Positions 34,763 through 43,888 of a stretch of 64,000 bases of DNA are shown here, piece by piece (position 1 is the stretch's first letter; every line of letters begins with the position of its first letter). The stretch spans positions 1 to 64,000 of the forward strand of contig VGFQ01000012.1 in assembly GCA_016868815.1 (NCBI GenBank), written 5' to 3'. The notes under the pieces were generated by a model, which had not been told where the DNA came from, did not search any database, and saw only the letters and a program-made list of their open reading frames with translations. Source of the stretch: Bacteroidota bacterium (GTDB lineage: Bacteria > Bacteroidota > Bacteroidia > Chitinophagales > Chitinophagaceae). A program made the position numbers and the translations under genes.

Positions 34763-35722
34763 ATGGAACGTATTGGACCATCGATTAAAATTTTTTCCGG
34801 CACAAATTCCCGCTACCTCGCAGAGCGGATTGCAACGGAGTTGGGCACAACCCTGGGAAAGATCTCCATCCAACATTTCAGCGATGGGGAGATCTCTCCC
34901 ACGTACCTCGAAAGTATCCGCGGCGATTATGTTTTCCTTGTGCAAAGCACGTTTTCCCCCAGTGATAACCTCATGGAACTGCTGTTGATGATCGATGCAG
35001 CCCGGAGGGCTTCTGCGAATAAGATCATCGCTGTCATCCCCTATTATGGGTATGCGCGTCAAGACCGAAAGGACAAGCCCCGGGTGGCCATCGGGTCGAA
35101 ACTGGTGGCCAACCTGCTTACCGCGGCCGGGGCGGACCGTGTCATCACCATGGACCTCCATGCCCCCCAGATCCAGGGATATTTCGACATTCCCGTCGAT
35201 CATCTCGACAGTTCAGCCATTTTCATCCCATATATTCAGAATCTTGGCTTAAAAAACCTTACTTTCGCGGCCCCAGACGTGGGAAGTGCGAATCGCATTC
35301 GAGAAATGGCCAGCTACTTCAACGTGGAAATGGTCATCTGCGACAAGCACCGGAAGCGTGCCAACGAGATCGCTAGCATGGTCGTGATTGGAGATGTGAC
35401 GGACAGGGATGTAGTGATCATCGATGACATATGCGATACGGCGGGGACTTTGACAAAGGCGGCCCGGCTCCTTAAAGATAAAGGTGCTGCCAGCGTCCGG
35501 GCGGCGATCACACACCCTGTCCTCAGCGGCAATGCCTATGCCAACATAGAGGCAAGCGTCCTGAAGGAACTCGTCGTGTGCGACACGATACCGCTCCGAG
35601 GACATTCTGCCAAGCTGCACCAGCTGGGTGTAGCCGGGTTGTTTGCCACGGCCATCCGCAACTCCTATGAAAACAAAAGCATCGCCAGCCTCTTCTTACA
35701 CTCTCAGATGAAGAACAAGTGA
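34763..35722 (+). CDS. prs: Ribose-phosphate pyrophosphokinase
   Basis: 319 residues. It makes PRPP from ribose 5-phosphate and ATP for nucleotide, His and Trp synthesis. Visible motifs are the N-terminal IFSGTNSRYLAERIA, the catalytic/flexible-loop RQDRKDKPRVAI near 92-103, the metal-binding MDLHAPQIQGYFDIP near 126-140, and the PRPP loop VVIIDDICDTAGTL near 212-225. Length is standard. It starts a + strand run with rplY, pth and the FAH-family gene, in the prs-rplY-pth order common in many bacteria. It is divergent from radC; no exact -7 element was found in the gap. Confidence 0.95.
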   Translation: MERIGPSIKIFSGTNSRYLAERIATELGTTLGKISIQHFSDGEISPTYLESIRGDYVFLVQSTFSPSDNLMELLLMIDAARRASANKIIAVIPYYGYARQDRKDKPRVAIGSKLVANLLTAAGADRVITMDLHAPQIQGYFDIPVDHLDSSAIFIPYIQNLGLKNLTFAAPDVGSANRIREMASYFNVEMVICDKHRKRANEIASMVVIGDVTDRDVVIIDDICDTAGTLTKAARLLKDKGAASVRAAITHPVLSGNAYANIEASVLKELVVCDTIPLRGHSAKLHQLGVAGLFATAIRNSYENKSIASLFLHSQMKNK

Positions 35723-35759
35723 TGCGCATTAAACATCGTAAATCCGTTAATTATATACA

Positions 35760-36347
35760 ATGAAAAGTGTTACCATCGAAGGACAACTGAGGACCGCAAC
35801 GGGCAAGTCAGCCACCCGCCAATTGCGCTCTCAGGATTTAGTGCCCGGTGTTATCTACGGGGGTGCCAAAGAAATTAACTTTTACGCCTCAGCCGCGGCC
35901 TTCAAGCCGCTGATCTACACGCCGGACTTCCAGCTTGCCGAGGTTGTGATCGAAGGACAATCCTATACCTGTATCCTCAAAGATCTGCAGTTCGATAAGG
36001 TCTCCGACCGACTCGACCATGTCGACCTCCTGGAGCTGGTGGAAGACAAAAAGGTCACAGCTGACATCCCGGTGAAATATGTAGGTACCTCCGTGGGTGT
36101 AAAGGACGGCGGTAAGCTGGTGACCAAGATGAAATCGCTGAAGGTGAAGACTCTTCCCAAATACCTTCGGGAAAACATCGAGGTGGACATCACCAACCTC
36201 GATCTGAACGGGAACATCCGGGTGGAAGACGTGAAAGTGGAGCATTATGAGATCCTCAACTCGCCCCGCATCCCCATGGCCTCCGTGACGATGACCCGTC
36301 AATTGAAGCAAGAAGAGGCTGCTGCCAGCAAGACTCCCGCCAAATAG
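35760..36347 (+). CDS. rplY: 50S ribosomal protein L25 (general stress protein CTC type)
   Basis: 195 residues, the long form with an N-terminal 5S-rRNA-binding L25 domain (about 1-90; TIEGQLRTATGKSATRQLRSQ, VPGVIYGG) and a C-terminal TL5/CTC beta domain (about 95-180; DIPVKYVGTSVGVKDGGKL, LREN IEVDITNLDLNG). It ends in an Ala/Lys/Glu-rich tail. L25 binds 5S rRNA in the large subunit. It lies 37 bases after prs and 84 bases before pth on the same strand, the conserved neighbourhood for this protein, so co-transcription is likely. Confidence 0.94.
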   Translation: MKSVTIEGQLRTATGKSATRQLRSQDLVPGVIYGGAKEINFYASAAAFKPLIYTPDFQLAEVVIEGQSYTCILKDLQFDKVSDRLDHVDLLELVEDKKVTADIPVKYVGTSVGVKDGGKLVTKMKSLKVKTLPKYLRENIEVDITNLDLNGNIRVEDVKVEHYEILNSPRIPMASVTMTRQLKQEEAAASKTPAK

Positions 36348-36431
36348 TAAAACCGTAAGGCCTTCGGCTACTCGCCTGGGGTTGGATGAGACAGAGCCCA
36401 TCTGCCATCCCATCTTGTGAACTTCGATGCT

Positions 36432-37010
36432 ATGTCCACATACCTGATTGTAGGACTGGGCAATCCTGGAGCTGCGTATGCAGGAACCCGCCATAACATT
36501 GGCTTCGATGCCCTTGACGGGTTCGTAGCTTCTCACAAAGGCGACTTCACCCTGGAAAGACACGCAGAGAAAGCCCATATCCGATGGAAGGGACGCACCA
36601 TCGTCTGCATCAAGCCGACCACCTTAATGAACTTAAGTGGCAAGGCGGTGAAGTATTGGCTGGATAAAGAGGCGGTCTCCCTGGAGCATATACTGGTCGT
36701 TGTAGACGAGATCGCCCTGCCGCTATCAAAGCTGCGGCTGAACGTGCGTGGAAGCGACGGAGGGCATAATGGCCTGAAAAGCATACAAGAATACCTTGGC
36801 ACCCAATGCTATGCACGCCTTCGATTGGGCATCGGCAACCAATACCCAAAAGGTGGTCAGGTCGACTTCGTCCTCGGGAAATGGACAGCCGACGAGTCGC
36901 CCATCATCGGCAAAAAGCTCAACCAATGCCCAGAGATCATAGACAGCTTCATTTTCCATGGCGCCGACCAGACAATGACGCGTTACAACAATTTGACGTT
37001 CAACGCTTGA
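36432..37010 (+). CDS. pth: Peptidyl-tRNA hydrolase
   Basis: 192 residues from the ATG at 36432 (MSTYLIVGLGNPGAAYAGTRHN); a GTG five codons earlier is less likely. It recycles tRNA from peptidyl-tRNA that drops off the ribosome. The catalytic histidine lies in GTRHNIGFDALD near residue 21, Asn in KPTTLMNLSG near 68, Asp in VVVDEIALP near 94 and the GSDGGHNGLKSI loop near 110. Length is typical. It follows rplY and precedes an FAH-family hydrolase by 119 bases, a gap rich in A/T that may hold a promoter, although no exact -7 match is seen. Confidence 0.95.
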   Translation: MSTYLIVGLGNPGAAYAGTRHNIGFDALDGFVASHKGDFTLERHAEKAHIRWKGRTIVCIKPTTLMNLSGKAVKYWLDKEAVSLEHILVVVDEIALPLSKLRLNVRGSDGGHNGLKSIQEYLGTQCYARLRLGIGNQYPKGGQVDFVLGKWTADESPIIGKKLNQCPEIIDSFIFHGADQTMTRYNNLTFNA

Positions 37011-37129
37011 ATTTTTATTCGATACCGACTAATTTAGCCCACAATGCTATAAATGCTCTTTTTTCGTTTCTCCTGGAAGAGGATTTTTAGCATCTTGATC
37101 TGTACGCTTACTGATAAAACGGACACAAC

Positions 37130-37747
37130 ATGAAGATTTTCTGCGTTGGCAGGAATTATGTGGCTCATGCGAAGGAACTCGGGAACGAGGTACCAGAGGA
37201 ACCTGTCATTTTCATGAAGCCGAAAAGCGCTCTGCTCCAGCCCAATACGCCCTTCTACTACCCTGAGTTCACCAATGAGCTTCACTATGAGGCCGAACTT
37301 GTGCTCCGGGTGAGCAAGAACGGCAAATACATTCAGGAAAAGCACGCTTTCAGATATTATAACGGCATCACGCTGGGGATAGACTTCACAGCTCGCGACA
37401 TCCAAGACACGTTGAAGAAGAAAGGCCTGCCCTGGGAGAAGGCAAAGTCTTGGGATAATTCCGCTGCAGTTGGCAAATGGGTTGAATGGAAGCCAGAGCT
37501 GACCGGGAAAGTCCCCGAAACCCTGTTTTCCCTGTCGAAGAACAAAACGGTTGTTCAGGAAGGCAACAGCCAGCACATGATCTTCAACTTCAACCGGATC
37601 ATCTCTCATATCTCCCAATATTTTTCCCTAAATATTGGCGACCTGATCTTTACCGGAACACCCGCTGGCGTTGGAGAATGTGTGGTGGGAGACGAGCTGG
37701 AAGGATATCTCGGCACCGACAAGCTCCTGGAGCTGGTCATCCGCTAG
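37130..37747 (+). CDS. Fumarylacetoacetate hydrolase (FAH) family protein
   Basis: 205 residues, a single FAH domain of the short YcgM/FAHD1 type. Motifs seen are VGRNYVAHAKEL at 5-16, FMKPKSALL, the metal-binding HYEAELVLRVSKN with Glu-x-Glu near 49-51, GITLGIDFTARDIQ near 84-97 and GDLIFTGTPAGVG near 170-182. Relatives hydrolyse acylpyruvates or decarboxylate oxaloacetate; the precise substrate is not readable. Independent of the malonate genes 170 bases downstream, although all lie on the same strand. Confidence 0.88.
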   Translation: MKIFCVGRNYVAHAKELGNEVPEEPVIFMKPKSALLQPNTPFYYPEFTNELHYEAELVLRVSKNGKYIQEKHAFRYYNGITLGIDFTARDIQDTLKKKGLPWEKAKSWDNSAAVGKWVEWKPELTGKVPETLFSLSKNKTVVQEGNSQHMIFNFNRIISHISQYFSLNIGDLIFTGTPAGVGECVVGDELEGYLGTDKLLELVIR

Positions 37748-37918
37748 GTATTAACCTCGCATGTATTGTACGGCCTGGCCCTATGTTTAAACAGGCTATC
37801 CCTTCTCTACTATTCAACGAAGGATCTAATCCCATCCGGCAGCCGTTGTTCATGCTAGGGTTTTCCTGGCCAGCTCATTTGGTTGCTCTGGGCTGCCTCT
37901 TCTGCGGGATGCGTTAAA

Positions 37919-39424
37919 ATGCGTATCATGGATCTGATGTTTTCATCCATGCTGAGGGTGGTAAAAGCTGCGCGCCAACATCCGGATGCGGCTGCCGTGC
38001 TGGAAGGGATGCAGGTATACCAGTATGCAGAGGTATATCATTCCGCTGTCCGGATGGCAGAGCGCTTGCTGGAGGGTCGGGCAGATCTCCAGGAGGCATG
38101 CGTGGCCTATCAGGTACCTCCTGGCTTTGGATATGTTCGCACCCTGTGGGGCATCTGGCTGGCAGGGGGCATCGCCGTACCCATCAGTCTTTCTCACCCG
38201 CTGCCCGCCATCGAGCAGTTGTTGGAAGATACGGGGGCAGAAGCCCTGGTGGTCTCTTGCGATCAGGCGGTCCTGCTGCAGGAGACGGCCTCCCGCATGG
38301 GCATTCGGTTGATATGTGAAGGGGAACCCGAGGGAAAGGAGGGCATCGAGCTTCCTGTCATCCATGCGGATCGGGCTGCTATGATCTTATATACCAGTGG
38401 TACTACGAGCCGGCCCAAAGGCGTCGTACTGTCGCATGCCAACCTGGAAGCACAGATGCGGGTACTCATTGAAGCCTGGGGATGGAAGCCTTCAGACCAT
38501 ATCCTCTGTGTATTACCGTTGCACCATGTGCATGGCATTGTGAATGTGGTGGGGTGTGCTTTGTTTGCCGGTGCCCGTTTGGAATTTCTGCCTTCCTTCT
38601 CGCCTCAGGCAGTCTTCGATGTCTTCCTGCGAGGTTCGGTGAATCTATTTATGGCCGTGCCGACGATCTATTTCAAGCTGGCCAACCATTATGACTCCTT
38701 GCCCCTTACGGAGCAGCAGCGACTGACGGAGAGCATGCGTCGCTTTCGGCTTATGGTCTGTGGCTCTGCCGCCCTACCGGTATCGGTGATGGATCGATGG
38801 GAATCGATCAGTGGTCAGCGATTGTTGGAGCGCTACGGGATGACTGAGATAGGGATGGCTTTAAGCAACCCGTTGGATGGAGAGCGGCGGGCTGGAACGG
38901 TCGGCCAGCCCCTCCCGGGCGTCTGTGTCAGAATCGTGGATGAGCAAGGGCAGGACCTCCCTCCGGGTGCGCCGGGAGAGATCCTAGTGCAGGGGCCTAA
39001 TGTCTTTCGATCCTACTGGCAAAGGCCGGAGGTGACAGAGGACGCTTTTACCAAGGATGGATGGTTCCGCACGGGTGATGTCGCGGTGCTGGAAGACGGC
39101 TACTATCGCATCTTGGGTCGCCTTTCGACCGATATCATCAAGTCTGGTGGCTATAAAATATCCGCACTTGAAATTGAAGAGTCGCTGCGGGGGCATCCTT
39201 TGGTCAGCGACTGTGCGGTGACGTCGTTGCCCGACGAGGAGTGGGGGGAGCGCATCGTGGTAGCACTGGTGGGGGAAGCTGGTCTGTGCGTTGAAGAACT
39301 GGATGGCTGGCTGCGGGAGCGACTGCCGAGATACAAGCTTCCCCGTCAATACTTGCTGGTGGCGGAGCTGCCCCGGAATGCAATGGGAAAGGTGGTCAAG
39401 GGATCTGTCAAGGCATTGTTTTGA
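37919..39424 (+). CDS. Malonyl-CoA synthetase (MatB/ACSF3-like acyl-CoA ligase)
   Basis: 501 residues from the ATG at 37919 (MRIMDLMFSSMLRVVKAA); a TTG twelve codons upstream is not needed. Adenylate-forming ligase: P-loop ILYTSGTTSRPKGVVLSH near 160-177, then RYGMTEIGMALSNPLDGERRAGTVG near 310-334, TGDVA near 381, and the catalytic lysine in PRNAMGKVVKG near the end. The SNP(L/Y)DGERRxGTVG stretch is typical of malonate ligases MatB and ACSF3, and the IIKSGGYKISALEIE hinge matches the ACSF3 form. It makes malonyl-CoA from malonate, CoA and ATP. The next two genes encode a malonate transporter, which strongly supports this specificity. Confidence 0.87.
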   Translation: MRIMDLMFSSMLRVVKAARQHPDAAAVLEGMQVYQYAEVYHSAVRMAERLLEGRADLQEACVAYQVPPGFGYVRTLWGIWLAGGIAVPISLSHPLPAIEQLLEDTGAEALVVSCDQAVLLQETASRMGIRLICEGEPEGKEGIELPVIHADRAAMILYTSGTTSRPKGVVLSHANLEAQMRVLIEAWGWKPSDHILCVLPLHHVHGIVNVVGCALFAGARLEFLPSFSPQAVFDVFLRGSVNLFMAVPTIYFKLANHYDSLPLTEQQRLTESMRRFRLMVCGSAALPVSVMDRWESISGQRLLERYGMTEIGMALSNPLDGERRAGTVGQPLPGVCVRIVDEQGQDLPPGAPGEILVQGPNVFRSYWQRPEVTEDAFTKDGWFRTGDVAVLEDGYYRILGRLSTDIIKSGGYKISALEIEESLRGHPLVSDCAVTSLPDEEWGERIVVALVGEAGLCVEELDGWLRERLPRYKLPRQYLLVAELPRNAMGKVVKGSVKALF

Positions 39425-39482
39425 CCGTCCGTAGCACGCTAAGCATTCACGAGCCTGTACATAGACGAGTAACTGACCGCAT

Positions 39483-39872
39483 ATGAAGATCTACGGTGTA
39501 GCTTTTTTGGCAGCTTGTTTTTTGCTGGGGCAGCTTATAGGAGAGCTGCTGGGTCTTGTCTTTCAGTTCAAGGGTAATATCGGAGGGGTTGGGTTTGGCA
39601 TGCTGTTGCTGATCGTATGCGGGGATGCTGCCAAGCGCAGAGGTTGGATCGGAGGGGAGTCAGAGTCTGGCATCCATTTCTGGAATGCGATGTATATCCC
39701 GGTGGTTGTGGCCATGGCCTCCACTCAGTATGTGGGGGCGACCCTGAGCGGTGGCTGGCTGTCCTTGGCCGTTGGCGTGGGGGGGACACTGGCTTGCTTT
39801 CTCTTGATCCCATGGATGGCCCGGCTTGGTGGTAAGCGTGGATCCAACAAACCCGAAAGTCCTGAAGTATGA
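39483..39872 (+). CDS. madL: Malonate transporter subunit MadL
   Basis: 129 residues with four hydrophobic segments (about 5-25, 34-50, 65-85, 92-112). The start MKIYGVAFLAACFLLGQLIGELLG and the GNIGGVGFGMLLLIVCGD block are MadL-like. MadL and MadM together form a sodium-dependent malonate carrier in the inner membrane of malonate-using bacteria. Its stop overlaps the madM start by four bases (ATGA at 39869-39872). It follows the malonyl-CoA synthetase by 58 bases. No malonate decarboxylase genes are seen, so imported malonate is most likely activated to malonyl-CoA. Confidence 0.88.
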   Translation: MKIYGVAFLAACFLLGQLIGELLGLVFQFKGNIGGVGFGMLLLIVCGDAAKRRGWIGGESESGIHFWNAMYIPVVVAMASTQYVGATLSGGWLSLAVGVGGTLACFLLIPWMARLGGKRGSNKPESPEV

Positions 39873-40615
39873 ATGTGTTCTCTGACCTATTGTCTCGCTA
39901 CGATCTTGTCACGGCCTTTCTTTTTGTGGGGTTGGTGATGTGGAGCTCCTCTTTCCTAGCCCGAAGTTTATTCCGCAGCCGCATTCCGGGGGCGGCCATT
40001 GCCATTACGATGGGCTTATTATTGGCTGGTCTGGGGGAGAAAAAAGGGTTGGCAGACTTCCCCGTCTTGGCTGGCTTGTCGCTCTTGGGTGGTTCCATGC
40101 TGCGCGATTTCTCCATCGTCTCTACGGCTATGGGCGCCAGCATGTCACAGATCCGTAAATCCGGAGCGGCGGGGATTGCCTCCATTTTTGTGGGCATTCT
40201 GACCGCCTTTGGCTTTGGTGCCGCCACGGCCTGGTGGATGGGGTACACAGATCTGCGCAGCATTGCCACCATCGGCGCCGGGGCCTGTACGTTCATTGTT
40301 GGGCCGGTGACGGGTGCAGCCTTGGGGGCTCCGGCTGAAATGATTGCGCTGAGTATTGCGATCGGAGTCATCAAGACGGTGGTGGTCACGGTGCTCACGC
40401 CGCTGATAGCCCGCTGGATCGGGCTGGACAACCCGCATACGGCCATGGTCTACGGTGGGTTGATCGGTACGACCTCGGGTGTGGCGGCGGGACTGGCGGC
40501 GACGGATCCCAAACTGGTGCCATATGGGGCATTGACCGCGACTTTTTACACGGGCACTGCCTGCCTGCTTTGTCCCAGCCTGCTCTATTTTCTGCTGACG
40601 ATTTTCTTGTCCTAA
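39869..40615 (+). CDS. madM: Malonate transporter subunit MadM
   Basis: 248 residues, hydrophobic throughout with about eight membrane segments. Family-like stretches include LVTAFLFVGLVMWSSSFLAR near 14-33, GAAIAITMGLLLAGLGEKKGLADFP near 40-64, TIGAGACTFIVGPVTGAALGAP near 135-156 and GGLIGTTSGVAAGLAATDPKLVPYGALTATFYTG near 195-228. It is translationally coupled to madL and completes the carrier. The reading frame ends normally, just before a degenerate stretch that holds remains of another gene. Substrate assignment rests on family membership and on the ligase gene upstream. Confidence 0.88.
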   Translation: MNVFSDLLSRYDLVTAFLFVGLVMWSSSFLARSLFRSRIPGAAIAITMGLLLAGLGEKKGLADFPVLAGLSLLGGSMLRDFSIVSTAMGASMSQIRKSGAAGIASIFVGILTAFGFGAATAWWMGYTDLRSIATIGAGACTFIVGPVTGAALGAPAEMIALSIAIGVIKTVVVTVLTPLIARWIGLDNPHTAMVYGGLIGTTSGVAAGLAATDPKLVPYGALTATFYTGTACLLCPSLLYFLLTIFLS

Positions 40616-40639
40616 GTTGTTTGGTTTCCTCCAAGGGGT

Positions 40640-40960
40640 ATTTCTGATGCGGTCGTCTAGGCATGTGCTGGGAATGCCTGTTTCCATTATCTCCCGGGGA
40701 CAATGACTTTGAGGTATTTCTGGATCCCAATGCCGATGCCGAGTAATATTTTGAGGTTTAAGTTACACTGCGTACCACCAAGCCGGTTAGGAATACTAAG
40801 CCATCTGCATAGGTCTTCAGGACCTGGTCGATGCCATACTCCATCCGGAGGTAGTCGGTCTTTCGGTCGAAGGCTGGGTCGGTGGGATAGATATTGCAGA
40901 AACAGGCGTATCGGCGAAGGGGCATCGCCGTCTAGGATCTCACGTTGCAAGATTTGCCAT
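40640..40960 (+). pseudogene. Degenerate CBM9-like carbohydrate-binding domain gene remnant
   Basis: This 347-base gap holds no intact gene, but the + strand keeps pieces of a CBM9-like domain in shifted frames. Around 40690-40730, FHY then, after an apparent 8-base insertion, DNDFEVFLDPNADAE can be read, matching the family block FHDNDFEVFIDPDGD. A stop follows, then YFEV, another stop, and TLRTTKPVR, recalling [22 protein letters not shown] with codons lost. In another frame at about 40815-40915 comes GLQDLVDAILHPE followed by VEGWVGGIDIAE, recalling VDGTLNHP and DEGWSVEIAIPE. Stops, shifts and deletions make a functional product impossible. Intact relatives are about 350 residues, so only a fragment remains. 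Identification is by eye. Confidence 0.55.
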
Positions 40961-40962
40961 CC

Positions 40963-42012
40963 TTAGAGAATCAGCATGGAGTCGCCATAGCTGAAGAAGC
41001 GGTACTTATCCTTGATGGCTTTCTTATATGCTTCCATGGCTAGGTCGTATCCTGCAAAGGCGCAGGTCATAATCAGTAGACTTGTCTTGGGCAGATGAAA
41101 GTTGGTCACTAGCGCGTCTGCAATGGAGAAACGATAGGGGGGGTGGATGAAGATGTTGGTCCAGCCTTCGGAGGGCTTAAGGAGTTTTTCTGCAGTAAAG
41201 GAGGTCTCCAGGGCTCGGATGGACGTGGTACCTATGGCACAAATTCGGCTGCCTTCCATCTTGCTCTTATTGACGATCCGGCAAGCCTGGTCGTCTATGC
41301 GGTAATACTCAGCATCCATCTTATGTTTGCTAAGGTCTTCCACTTCGATGGGTCGGAAGGTGCCCAGTCCGGTGTGTAAGGTCAGCTCCGCAAAGCGAAT
41401 GCCTTTGATCTCAAGTCTTTTGATGAGCTCGATGCTGAAGTGTAGACCTGCGGTGGGAGCGGCCACGGCACCTTCATATTTGGCATAGACCGTCTGGTAG
41501 CGGATCTTATCTTCCTCATTGGGCTTGCGTTTGATTAGCTTGGGAAGTGGGGTCTCTCCGAGTATGGCTAGGATCTGCCTGAATTCCTGATCGTTTCCCT
41601 CGAAGAGAAACCGGATGGTACGGCCGCGTGACGTGGTATTATCGATGACTTCAGCCACTAGGTCATCCGTATCTCCGAAATAAAGCTTGTTGCCGACCCG
41701 GATCTTCCGAGCGGGGTCTACGATGACGTCCCAGAGACGGTTCTGCTTGTTTAGTTCCCGCAGCAGAAATACTTCGATGCGTGCGCCCGTCTTTTCTTTC
41801 CGTCCATACATGCGGGCAGGAAATACCTTGGTATTGTTGACGACGAAGACATCTTTGTCGTCAAAGTATTCAATGATGTCGCGAAAATGGCGGTTTTCAA
41901 TATTGCCTGTGTCGCGGTGTACCACCATCATCCTGGCATCCTCCCGTTTTTTAGCAGGATTTTCAGCGATCAGGTTTAAGGGGATGTCGAAGCGGAACTG
42001 GGACAGTTTCAT
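40963..42012 (-). CDS. queA: tRNA preQ1(34) S-adenosylmethionine ribosyltransferase-isomerase
   Basis: 349 residues. QueA transfers and isomerises the ribosyl part of SAM onto preQ1 at tRNA position 34, giving epoxyqueuosine. The protein starts [30 protein letters not shown], with [14 protein letters not shown] near 56-69, [21 protein letters not shown] near 165-185, and THPPYRF-like [28 protein letters not shown] near 290-317, all family hallmarks. It adds to queE and a QueD candidate elsewhere in the window. A full promoter lies upstream (42127-42157). It converges on the CBM9-like remnant. Confidence 0.96.
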   Translation of the reverse strand: MKLSQFRFDIPLNLIAENPAKKREDARMMVVHRDTGNIENRHFRDIIEYFDDKDVFVVNNTKVFPARMYGRKEKTGARIEVFLLRELNKQNRLWDVIVDPARKIRVGNKLYFGDTDDLVAEVIDNTTSRGRTIRFLFEGNDQEFRQILAILGETPLPKLIKRKPNEEDKIRYQTVYAKYEGAVAAPTAGLHFSIELIKRLEIKGIRFAELTLHTGLGTFRPIEVEDLSKHKMDAEYYRIDDQACRIVNKSKMEGSRICAIGTTSIRALETSFTAEKLLKPSEGWTNIFIHPPYRFSIADALVTNFHLPKTSLLIMTCAFAGYDLAMEAYKKAIKDKYRFFSYGDSMLIL

Positions 42013-42126
42013 CTGTACATTTTTTATATCCCCGCTTCTAGAAACAGTACCTCACACCTGTGACATCTTCATCACGAATCTGATCTTACGGCATCAGATA
42101 CGTTTCTTGGGGGTCTTTTGAAGCGG

Positions 42127-42157
42127 CAAAATTAATTCAAAAAAATACATTTGGCAA
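42127..42157 (-). promoter_or_regulatory. Promoter of queA (TTG-N20-TAATTTTG)
   Basis: On the - strand TTG (42155-42157) is followed by 20 bases and TAATTTTG (42127-42134). Predicted transcription would start near 42120, leaving a leader of about 105 bases before queA. No riboswitch fold could be recognised in that leader by eye. Confidence 0.5.
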
Positions 42158-42161
42158 CGCT

Positions 42162-43886
42162 TTATTTCCTTGGATATCCAAAATTGCCAAGGCTCTCTGG
42201 AAGGGCATCCAAAAGTTGGCGGGTGCAGGGGTGAACAGGTCTTTGAAACACGTCCGATACCAACCCCGACTCTGCGATTTCTCCCTGGTGCATCACGAGG
42301 ACCCGCTCGCACATATGCCGCACCACGGCCAGGTCATGCGAGATGAACAGCGCAGTAAAGCCAAGCTCCTTCCTCAGCTCTGCCAGCAGGTTCAGGACCT
42401 GCGCCTGTACACTCACATCAAGGGCCGAGACAGACTCGTCAAACACGATGAATGCGGGCTCTAATGCCAATGCTCGAGCGATGCCGATGCGTTGGCGTTG
42501 CCCTCCGCTGAACTCATGCGGATAGCGGTCGAGGTGCTCTATGCCCAGTCCGACGCGTTGGAGCAGTTTGCCGGCTTGGTCACGTCGCTGGGACTCTTCA
42601 GACAATCGTCGGTGAACTTTCAGGGGCTCTGTGAGCATGCTGCCGATGGTCAGCCGAGGGTTTAGGGATCCATAGGGGTCTTGGAAGACGATTTGTACGT
42701 CTTGACGCAAGGCCCTCAGTTCCCGGGATGGGATCCCTGTCAGATCCCTTCCCCCTAGGCGGATGGATCCGGCTTCGATGGGCAAGAGCCGCAGCAGTGC
42801 CCTACCCAGGGTTGTCTTCCCGCAGCCGGACGGTCCAACCAGTCCCAGCATCTCCCCTTTGAAGATCTCCAAGGACACGCCATTGAGGGTCCTAGCTCTG
42901 TGCCGGGTGTGTCGGCTTTCATGGCTGACGACCAAATCCTTTACCTCGACCAAGACATCTTTGGGTTGTTGACTGCTATTGATGGGGGCTCCATTTGCCT
43001 GAGCAGCTTTCGGCATGATGGCATGGACGGGATCCGTGCCCAGGTAGTCAGATACCACGGGCAGTCGCGTGCCAGGCAAATGCCGGACGGGGCGGCAGGC
43101 CAGCAATGCCTGAGTATAGGGATGCGTTGGGTTTCGGAGGACTTCTGCTGCCGGCCCTTGCTCTAGGATTTGACCTTGGTACAGCACCATCACATCATCG
43201 GCCAGGTCCTCTACCAATGCGAGGTCGTGGGTGATAAAGAGTAAGCCCATGCCGGAGGCTTGTTGCAGGTCGCGGAGGAGTTTCAGGATGGCCTTTTGCA
43301 CGACGACGTCGAGCGCGGTCGTGGGTTCGTCTGCAATGAGCAGATCGGGCTGGCAGGCGATGGATATGGCGATCATCACTCGTTGCTTTTGACCGCCACT
43401 CAACTGGTGGGGGTATTTGCGGGCGAGTGTGGCGGGAGCGGGCAGTCGTACTTGTTCGAATAAGTCGAGCGCTGCCGAAAGGGCCTTCTTTGTAGACATC
43501 CGCAAGTGGTGGCGGAGCATCTCTGATACTTGTTCTCCGCAAGTCATCAGCGGGTTGAGGGATGTCATTGGCTCCTGGAAGATCATGGAGATCCGGCGCC
43601 CGCGGATTTGCTGCATATCTGTTTCTGGCAGTCCTACAAGTTCCGTGGCATGCTCTTCACGCGCCGGCCAGAACCGCATCGAGCCTTTCAGCGAGGCACT
43701 GGTTGGAAGTAGCTGCTGGATGGCCAGTGCCGTCAGGGATTTACCGGAGCCGGACTCACCTACGATGGCGGTCACCCGGTTACGGGCCAGGTTGAAGGAG
43801 ATGCCATCGATAGCGGGGCGGGTGGTGCTGCCTGAAGGCTGAAAGCAGACCTGTAGGTTTCGGACTTGCAGCAGGGGAGCCGTCAT
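42162..43886 (-). CDS. Peptide/nickel-type ABC transporter ATPase with two fused nucleotide-binding domains
   Basis: 574 residues containing two complete ABC ATPase domains in tandem, like YejF or GsiA. First domain: Walker A GESGSGKS near 40, signature LSGGQKQRV near 160, Walker [13 protein letters not shown] near 180. Second domain: Walker [10 protein letters not shown] near 355, signature [15 protein letters not shown] near 465, and [12 protein letters not shown] near 487. Each is followed by the oligopeptide-transporter C-terminal extension ([12 protein letters not shown] and [12 protein letters not shown]). It would power import of peptides or similar solutes, but no permease or binding-protein genes are adjacent. 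AMP nucleosidase ends two bases upstream on the same strand. Confidence 0.92.
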   Translation of the reverse strand: MTAPLLQVRNLQVCFQPSGSTTRPAIDGISFNLARNRVTAIVGESGSGKSLTALAIQQLLPTSASLKGSMRFWPAREEHATELVGLPETDMQQIRGRRISMIFQEPMTSLNPLMTCGEQVSEMLRHHLRMSTKKALSAALDLFEQVRLPAPATLARKYPHQLSGGQKQRVMIAISIACQPDLLIADEPTTALDVVVQKAILKLLRDLQQASGMGLLFITHDLALVEDLADDVMVLYQGQILEQGPAAEVLRNPTHPYTQALLACRPVRHLPGTRLPVVSDYLGTDPVHAIMPKAAQANGAPINSSQQPKDVLVEVKDLVVSHESRHTRHRARTLNGVSLEIFKGEMLGLVGPSGCGKTTLGRALLRLLPIEAGSIRLGGRDLTGIPSRELRALRQDVQIVFQDPYGSLNPRLTIGSMLTEPLKVHRRLSEESQRRDQAGKLLQRVGLGIEHLDRYPHEFSGGQRQRIGIARALALEPAFIVFDESVSALDVSVQAQVLNLLAELRKELGFTALFISHDLAVVRHMCERVLVMHQGEIAESGLVSDVFQRPVHPCTRQLLDALPESLGNFGYPRK

Positions 43887-43888
43887 GG

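Noticed and set aside
40687..40950. 87-residue - strand frame in the madM-queA gap
   Set aside because: It has no family features, while the opposite strand shows ordered CBM9-like fragments.
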